Assembly (NCBI RefSeq): GCF_014200505.1
Contig: NZ_JACHBX010000001.1
Location: forward strand, 1,922,001-1,986,000
DNA length: 64,000 bases
Direction of reading: 5' to 3'
DNA from: Massilia aurea
GTDB lineage: Bacteria; Pseudomonadota; Gammaproteobacteria; Burkholderiales; Burkholderiaceae_D
In this document: piece by piece, positions 59,158 to 64,000 of the stretch
How positions within the stretch are numbered: the stretch's first letter is position 1
Layout: the number at the start of each line of letters is the position of its first letter
Program-made: the position numbers and the translations under genes
The notes under the pieces: generated by a model
What the model was told of the DNA's origin: nothing
Seen by the model: the letters and a program-made list of their open reading frames with translations, nothing else
Databases searched by the model: none

Positions 59158-60570
59158 ATGAACGAATCGAACGATCAGGGAAACAACGCAGGTAAATGGA
59201 TTGGCGCCGCAGTGGCTGGCGCCCTGCTGATGTATGCTTTTGACCCCGACCGCGGCCCGAAACGCCGTGCACGCGCCAAGGGCGCACTGCGCGACGCGCG
59301 TCACCGCGGCGCCGACAAACTCGAACACGCGCTGCACACTGCCGGCGAGCGCTTCGACTCGGCGCGCGAGCGTGCCGAATCGGTGTACCTGCGCGCCGGC
59401 GCGCGCCTGGCTGGCGCGGCGCACGCTGCCGGTGACCGCCTGGCCGAGGCGTCGCACGAAACGCGCGACCGCCTCGAACGCGCGCGCGGCCGCCTGGCTG
59501 AAGCCTCGTACGATGCGCGCGACCGCGCCTCGCTCGCTGCTGACTACGCCCGTGACCGCGTATCGCACGCCGCCGACACCGCACGTGACCGCGTGTCGCA
59601 TGCCGCCGACGCGGCCCGCAGCACCGCCGCCCGCGCTGCTGACGATGCACGCGACTACGCGGACGACGTCCGCTCGCGCGCGCACCATGTCGCCAACGAT
59701 GCGCGCGACCGCGCCAGCTATGCCGCCGACAAGGCCCGCAGCAGCGCCAGTGACGCTGCCGACAAGGCCCGCAGCAACGCCGATGACGCCGCTGACCGCG
59801 CACGCGAACGCGCCGACATCGCCCGTGAAAACCTGGCGCAGGCCGCGCACAGCACCGGCAACGGCGCCCGTGCCCGCGCCAACGCCGTGGGTAACCAGGT
59901 GCGTGAATGGACCGATCACCTGACGCAGGCCTTCGGCTCGCGCGGCCCGACGCTGACCAACTCGGCCTTGCTGGGCACGAGCGCGCTGAGCATCGTCGGT
60001 CTGGCGCGCCGTTCGCCGGCCGTCGCCCTGCTGGGCCTGGGCGCGCTGGCAGTGCTGCTGCGCAGCGACCGTGGCCGCAACCTGGTCGATTCGCTGCGTC
60101 ATCGCGGCGACGCCAGCCGCGTCGAAGTCGAGAACAGCGTCTTCATCGATGCGTCGCCACGCGAAGTGTTCGATGCCTGGGCCGACGTGGAAAACTTCCC
60201 GCGCTTCATGTCGCACGTGACCGAAGTACGTGACCTCGGCCATCGCCGTTCGCATTGGGTCGTGCGCGGCCCGGCCGGCATGGAATACGCATGGAACGCG
60301 GTCATGACCGAGCAGTCGCGTCCGGATCGCCTGTCGTGGCGCAGCGAGCCGGGTTCGGAAATCGAACAGGACGGCAGCGTCACGTTCGAGTCGGTCAATG
60401 GCGGCACGCGCGCAACGGTCCACATCAGCTACGCGCCACCAGCGGGCGTGCTGGGCCACGGCGTGGCACGCATGCTGGGCGTCGATCCACAGCGTCAGAT
60501 GGATGACGATCTGGCAGAGATGAAAGCGTTCATCGAACGCGGCGGTGCGCGTGGTGCAGGCCGCCGCTAA
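59158..60570 (+). CDS. LEA-like repeat protein fused to an SRPBCC domain
   Basis: 470 residues. N-terminal membrane or glycine-zipper helix (WIGAAVAGALLMYAF, about 14-28); a long Ala/Arg/Asp-rich stretch (about 35-240) of 11-residue-like repeats such as AADKARSSASDAADKARS; two short hydrophobic stretches (about 263-300, LLGLGALAVLL); and a C-terminal SRPBCC/polyketide-cyclase-like domain (about 320-450, VFIDASPREVFDAWADVENFP). The repeats look like LEA or apolipoprotein helices that bind membranes in stress. GAGAGGAGTCGAC precedes the ATG. Confidence 0.75.
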   Translation: MNESNDQGNNAGKWIGAAVAGALLMYAFDPDRGPKRRARAKGALRDARHRGADKLEHALHTAGERFDSARERAESVYLRAGARLAGAAHAAGDRLAEASHETRDRLERARGRLAEASYDARDRASLAADYARDRVSHAADTARDRVSHAADAARSTAARAADDARDYADDVRSRAHHVANDARDRASYAADKARSSASDAADKARSNADDAADRARERADIARENLAQAAHSTGNGARARANAVGNQVREWTDHLTQAFGSRGPTLTNSALLGTSALSIVGLARRSPAVALLGLGALAVLLRSDRGRNLVDSLRHRGDASRVEVENSVFIDASPREVFDAWADVENFPRFMSHVTEVRDLGHRRSHWVVRGPAGMEYAWNAVMTEQSRPDRLSWRSEPGSEIEQDGSVTFESVNGGTRATVHISYAPPAGVLGHGVARMLGVDPQRQMDDDLAEMKAFIERGGARGAGRR

Positions 60571-60592
60571 TCCGCCGCTGAGTTACCCCGCC

Positions 60593-60693
60593 GTAGGGTG
60601 GGCGGGTTTCCCGCCCACGCGTTCAACACCCCCTTGCATATCTCGGAGCGGGCGTGATTTGAACGCGTGGACGGCATAGCCGCCCATCCTACG
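60593..60693. repeat. Dispersed hairpin repeat, copy 3
   Basis: Starts GTAGGGTGGGCGGG and ends CCGCCCATCCTACG with GCGTTCAA and TTGAACGC inside the arms; the same plan as copy 1 (12505-12600). It sits between two convergent genes, as copy 1 does. Spacer sequence between the arms differs. Confidence 0.8.
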
Positions 60694-60766
60694 CGATTCA
60701 CGTGGCATGAAAGTGGAACACCACCAATGGTCCCCATGCGGGGCCATTCGTTCGTCCGGGCCGCGC

Positions 60767-61159
60767 TCAATCCGGAATGATCGCCGTGACTTCAATCTCC
60801 ACCCGCGCGCGGTCTTCCATCAGACCCGCGACCTGCACGGCCGTCATGGCCGGATAATGGCGCCCGATGACGTCGCGGTAGGCTGCGCCCAGCGCCGGCC
60901 CGGCATCGAGGTATTCGCGCTTGTCGAGCACATACCACGTCATGCGCACGATGTGCTCCGGGCTGGCACCCGCCTCGCGCAGCACGGCCACGATATTGGC
61001 CAGCGCCTGGCGCGATTGCCCGACGAAATCGTCCGTCTCGAACCGGCCGGCCGGCGTCCAGCCGACCATCCCGCTGACATGCACCTGCCGGCCACGCGCG
61101 ACAACGCCATTGGCATACCCTTTCGGGCGCGGCCAGCCAGGCGGTTGCAAGAATTCCAT
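60767..61159 (-). CDS. RidA-family protein of the aromatic operon
   Basis: 130 residues of the YjgF/RidA family: FLQPPGWPRPKGYANGVV, GRQVHVSGMVGW, QSRQALANIVAVLREAGAS, and the final DRARVEIEVTAIIP with the Arg that holds the substrate carboxylate in active RidA enzymes. RidA hydrolyses enamine/imine intermediates. The ATG directly follows the stop of the acyl-CoA dehydrogenase gene, so it is the last gene of that operon. It may act on the 2-amino ring-reduction product of the pathway. Confidence 0.88.
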   Translation of the reverse strand: MEFLQPPGWPRPKGYANGVVARGRQVHVSGMVGWTPAGRFETDDFVGQSRQALANIVAVLREAGASPEHIVRMTWYVLDKREYLDAGPALGAAYRDVIGRHYPAMTAVQVAGLMEDRARVEIEVTAIIPD

Positions 61160-62347
61160 TCAATCTCCCGGCATGTAGCCTGCGTGTTGCGGCGCGAGCA
61201 GTTCGCGCGCGATGATCAGGAGCTGCACTTCGCTGGCTCCCTCGTAGATGCGCAGGGCGCGGATCTCGCGGTACAGCCCTTCGACGACCTGGCCCCGTTG
61301 CACGCCCTGCCCGCCAAACAGCTGCACCGCGCCGTCGATCACGCGCTGCGCCGATTCGGTGGCGGCCAGCTTGGCCATTGCCGCTTCTTTTGTCACGCGT
61401 TTGCCGCTGTCGCGCAGCCACGCCGCGCGGTAGGTCAGCAGCGCGGCGGCGTCGATCTCCAGCGCCATCTGCGCCAGCCGGGCCTGCGTCAGCTGGAAGT
61501 CGGCCAGCAGCTTGCCGAACATGGGGCGCGCCTGCGCATGCGCCAGTGCTTCGGCCATGGCGTGCCGCGCGAAACCCAGCGCCGCTGCCGCCACCGATGT
61601 GCGAAACACGTCAAGCGTGGCCATCGCGACCTTGAAGCCGTCACCTTCGCCGCCAACCAGGCAGGCAGCTGGCACCCGACAACCGTTGAAGCAGAGGCGC
61701 GCCAGCGGATGCGGCGCGATCACGTCGATGCGCTCGGCGACTTCGAGGCCTGGCGTGGCTGCATCGACGATGAAGGCCGAGATGCCCCGTGCGCTGCGTT
61801 CGGTCACTTCACCCGTGCGCGCGAACACGACATAGAAGTCGGCGATGCCGCCATTCGAGATCCAGGTTTTTTCGCCATCGAGCACCCAGGCATCGCCGTC
61901 CCGGCGCGCCGCGCACTGCAAGGCCGCGACGTCGGAGCCGGCCGCCGGTTCGGACAGCGCGAAGGCGGCAATGGCGCTGCCGTCGGCCACGCGCGGCAGC
62001 CAGGTGCTGCGCTGCGCAGCGCTGCCGAACAGCGAGATCGAGCCGCTGCCCAGGCCCTGCATCGCGAACGCAAAATCAGCCAGCCCGGCGTGGCGCGCCA
62101 GGGTTTCCCGGATCAGGCAGATGGCGCGGGTGTCGATGGCGGCATGTGCGCCGCCATGCTCGACGCCAGCCACGGCGTGGCGCAGCCAGCCGCCCTGCCC
62201 CAGCCTTGTGACCAGCGCGCGGCAGACGGCGTCGACATCGGTTCCGTGCGCGTCGGCCAGGTTCGCCGCGGCCCAGGCGTCGAGCTCACGCGCCAGCACG
62301 CCGTGATGCGCATCGAAAAACGGCCAGTCGAGAACATCGGGTTCCAT
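61160..62347 (-). CDS. Acyl-CoA dehydrogenase of the aromatic operon
   Basis: 395 residues. Flavin and substrate motifs [36 protein letters not shown] and the C-terminal [33 protein letters not shown] with the catalytic Glu near the end are typical. It passes electrons to ETF and then to ETF-QO (17821 gene). The start ATG overlaps the enoyl-CoA hydratase stop by one base (TGATG) and its stop abuts the RidA start, so all three form one operon. Confidence 0.9.
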   Translation of the reverse strand: MEPDVLDWPFFDAHHGVLARELDAWAAANLADAHGTDVDAVCRALVTRLGQGGWLRHAVAGVEHGGAHAAIDTRAICLIRETLARHAGLADFAFAMQGLGSGSISLFGSAAQRSTWLPRVADGSAIAAFALSEPAAGSDVAALQCAARRDGDAWVLDGEKTWISNGGIADFYVVFARTGEVTERSARGISAFIVDAATPGLEVAERIDVIAPHPLARLCFNGCRVPAACLVGGEGDGFKVAMATLDVFRTSVAAAALGFARHAMAEALAHAQARPMFGKLLADFQLTQARLAQMALEIDAAALLTYRAAWLRDSGKRVTKEAAMAKLAATESAQRVIDGAVQLFGGQGVQRGQVVEGLYREIRALRIYEGASEVQLLIIARELLAPQHAGYMPGD

Positions 62348-63186
62348 CAATTGCCCTCGAACTGCGGCCGCTGTTTGCCCACGAATGCCTGGTAGGCGCG
62401 CTGGAAATCCTGCGTCATCATGCAGATGGCCTGTGCCTGCGCCTCGGCCTCGATGGCTTCGTCCACGCCCATATTCCATTCCTGCTGCAGCATCTTCTTG
62501 GTCATGCCGTGCGCGAACGTCGGGCCAGCGGCCAGCTGCGCGGCAAACGCCTGCGCCTGTGCGAGCACTTCGCCTGGTGCGGACAAGCGATTGAAGAAAC
62601 CCCAGCGCTCGCCCTCCTCCCCATCCATCGAGCGGCCCGTGTACAGCAGTTCGGCCGCGCGGCCCTGACCGATCACGCGCGGCAGCAAGGCGCAGGCGCC
62701 CATGTCGCAGCCGGCCAGGCCAACGCGCGTAAACAGGAACGCCGTGCGGCTGCGCGCCGTGGCATAGCGGATGTCCGAAGCCAGCGCCAGGATCGCACCG
62801 GCGCCGGCGCACACGCCGTCCACCGCCGCGACGATCGGCTGCGGACAGGCGCGCATCGCTTTCACAAGGTCGCCCGTCATGCGGGTGAAGGCCAGCAGGC
62901 CCGGCATGTCCAGTTGCGTCAGCGGCCCGATGATCTCGTGCACGTCGCCGCCCGAACAGAAGTTTTCGCCCGCGCCGGTGAGCACGACCGCCTTGACGTC
63001 GTCGGCATATGCCAGCGCGCGAAACAGGTCGCGCAGCTCGGCGTAGGCGGCGAACGTCAGCGGGTTCTTGCGCTCGGGGCGGTCAAGCGTCAGGGTCGCC
63101 ACGCGCGTCGCGGGGTCCAGCGACAAGCCGACATGCTGCGCCGCATAGTCGGTCAGGCCCGTTCGATTGCCCGCTAGATCATGCAT
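62347..63186 (-). CDS. Enoyl-CoA hydratase/isomerase
   Basis: 279 residues of the crotonase fold: [20 protein letters not shown], then the oxyanion-hole loops [14 protein letters not shown] and [19 protein letters not shown], and [11 protein letters not shown]. The usual pair of Glu residues is not clearly visible, so it may act as another crotonase-type enzyme (e.g. ring-cleaving hydratase). AGGAGCACTGC precedes the ATG. It is 40 bp downstream of the OYE-type reductase gene. Confidence 0.88.
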   Translation of the reverse strand: MHDLAGNRTGLTDYAAQHVGLSLDPATRVATLTLDRPERKNPLTFAAYAELRDLFRALAYADDVKAVVLTGAGENFCSGGDVHEIIGPLTQLDMPGLLAFTRMTGDLVKAMRACPQPIVAAVDGVCAGAGAILALASDIRYATARSRTAFLFTRVGLAGCDMGACALLPRVIGQGRAAELLYTGRSMDGEEGERWGFFNRLSAPGEVLAQAQAFAAQLAAGPTFAHGMTKKMLQQEWNMGVDEAIEAEAQAQAICMMTQDFQRAYQAFVGKQRPQFEGN

Positions 63187-63226
63187 GCAGTGCTCCTGAG
63201 GACGCGTTGAAAAATGGACGAACCGG

Positions 63227-64000
63227 TCACGTACCTGACCGCCCGCGCGCCAGAGTGCGTTCGAGTTGCTGCTTGCCGGGCGCGTACTGGCGTGGCCACG
63301 CGGCGCCAGTGTAGCCGATGCGCGCCGCCTCGTTCAGCGTCCACGCGGGATTGGCCAGGTGCCCACGCCCCACCGCGCACAGGTCCGCGCGGCCGGCAGC
63401 GATGATGCTGTTGACGTGGTCGGCTTCGCTGATGCCACCGACGGCGATCGTCGCGATGCCGGCCTCGTTGCGGATGCGGTCTGAAAACGGCGTCTGGTAC
63501 ATGCGGCCATACACCGGTTGCTCGGCCTTGCTCACCTGCCCCGAGGAACAGTCGATCATGTCGGCGCCAGCGGCGCGAAACAGCCGCGCGATCTCCACGG
63601 CGTCCATCGGGGTGATCCCGCCGTCGACCCAGTCGTGACTCGAGATGCGCACGCTGATCGGCAGGTGCGCCGGCCAGGCCGCGCGCACGGCGGCAAACAC
63701 GCGCAGCGGAAAGCGGCAGCGGTTCTCGAGACTGCCGCCGTAGTCATCGCCCCGCCGGTTCGTCAGCGGCGAGATGAAACTCGACAGCAGGTAGCCGTGC
63801 GCGCAATGCAGTTCGAGCCAGTCGAAGCCCGCCTCGCTCGCGGCCAGCGTGGCGCGCACGAAATCGGCTTCGATCTGCGCCATGTCGGCCTCGCTCGCCT
63901 GGCGCGCTACCTGCGACACCCCGGCCAGGTATCGCTGGGGCGACGCCGCCACGAGCGGCCAGTTGCCCTGCGCGAGCGGCTGGTCGATGCCTTCCCACAT
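63227..64000 (-). CDS. OYE-family reductase, probably C-terminal part of bifunctional salicylyl/2-aminobenzoyl-CoA hydroxylase (partial)
   Basis: The last 257 residues; the gene continues past the window edge. The old-yellow-enzyme TIM barrel is seen from the middle on: [63 protein letters not shown] and [14 protein letters not shown]. The neighbours (enoyl-CoA hydratase, acyl-CoA dehydrogenase, RidA) match the operon of 2-aminobenzoyl-CoA monooxygenase/reductase or salicylyl-CoA 5-hydroxylase, whose C-terminal half is an OYE domain. The N-terminal flavin monooxygenase half would be beyond 64000. A stand-alone OYE is the alternative. Confidence 0.75.
   Translation of the reverse strand: MWEGIDQPLAQGNWPLVAASPQRYLAGVSQVARQASEADMAQIEADFVRATLAASEAGFDWLELHCAHGYLLSSFISPLTNRRGDDYGGSLENRCRFPLRVFAAVRAAWPAHLPISVRISSHDWVDGGITPMDAVEIARLFRAAGADMIDCSSGQVSKAEQPVYGRMYQTPFSDRIRNEAGIATIAVGGISEADHVNSIIAAGRADLCAVGRGHLANPAWTLNEAARIGYTGAAWPRQYAPGKQQLERTLARGRSGT

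Overview
The window is high-GC, densely coded chromosomal DNA of a betaproteobacterium. The gene set fits the Oxalobacteraceae (Massilia/Telluria/Duganella-like), including ETF-ubiquinone oxidoreductase, the recC-recB-recD order, DUF378 and DUF882 proteins, a LuxI/LuxR pair and a CoA-linked aromatic pathway. This placement rests on gene content and recalled family resemblance, not on a search. No rRNA, tRNA or CRISPR array was seen.

Layout. 1-12.5 kb: the end of a cation-diffusion transporter; a thioredoxin-reductase-like enzyme; a minus-strand run of alpha/beta hydrolase, ridA, relA and a three-gene MCE lipid-transport set without an ATPase; then bdhA, dctA, a GAF/receiver pair and a BlaI-M56 regulatory pair whose protease ends in a TonB domain. 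12.5-19.5 kb: a dispersed hairpin repeat, ScoAB CoA-transferase, a PAS-LuxR regulator, an SDR/thioesterase/aromatic ammonia-lyase operon and ETF-QO. 19.6-31.4 kb: mostly single enzymes and exported proteins (solute-binding proteins, a Gfo/Idh/MocA oxidoreductase, SMP-30, phosphodiesterase, DUF882, GNATs, PBP7, DsbA), with one IS1595-family element.

31.37-33.26 kb is an AT-rich island between IS5-type inverted ends. It carries an EexN-type entry-exclusion lipoprotein, other small genes and the first codons of an IS5 transposase. It sits exactly at the shared TA of the stop codons of two convergent genes. 33.3-42.2 kb is the recCBD operon. 42.3-47.3 kb is a signalling block: a CHASE hybrid kinase, an acyl-homoserine-lactone synthase, a small HTH gene in an RsaL-like position, and the LuxR receptor. 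47.7-56.4 kb holds an HD hydrolase, a sugar transporter, a UvrD-like helicase flanked by two related DnaA-box-containing sequences, a second IS1595 copy, a two-gene chromate transporter and S-formylglutathione hydrolase. 56.6-64 kb holds a Cache chemoreceptor, stress-type proteins including a LEA-like/SRPBCC fusion, and an operon (OYE-type reductase, enoyl-CoA hydratase, acyl-CoA dehydrogenase, RidA) that looks like the 2-aminobenzoyl-CoA or salicylyl-CoA branch of aromatic degradation.

The points most worth a second look are the IS5-bounded island with its entry-exclusion gene, the luxI-HTH-luxR arrangement with a central lux-box candidate, the two DnaA-box repeats around the helicase, the RidA protein in an enamine-forming aromatic pathway, and the LEA-like/SRPBCC fusion.
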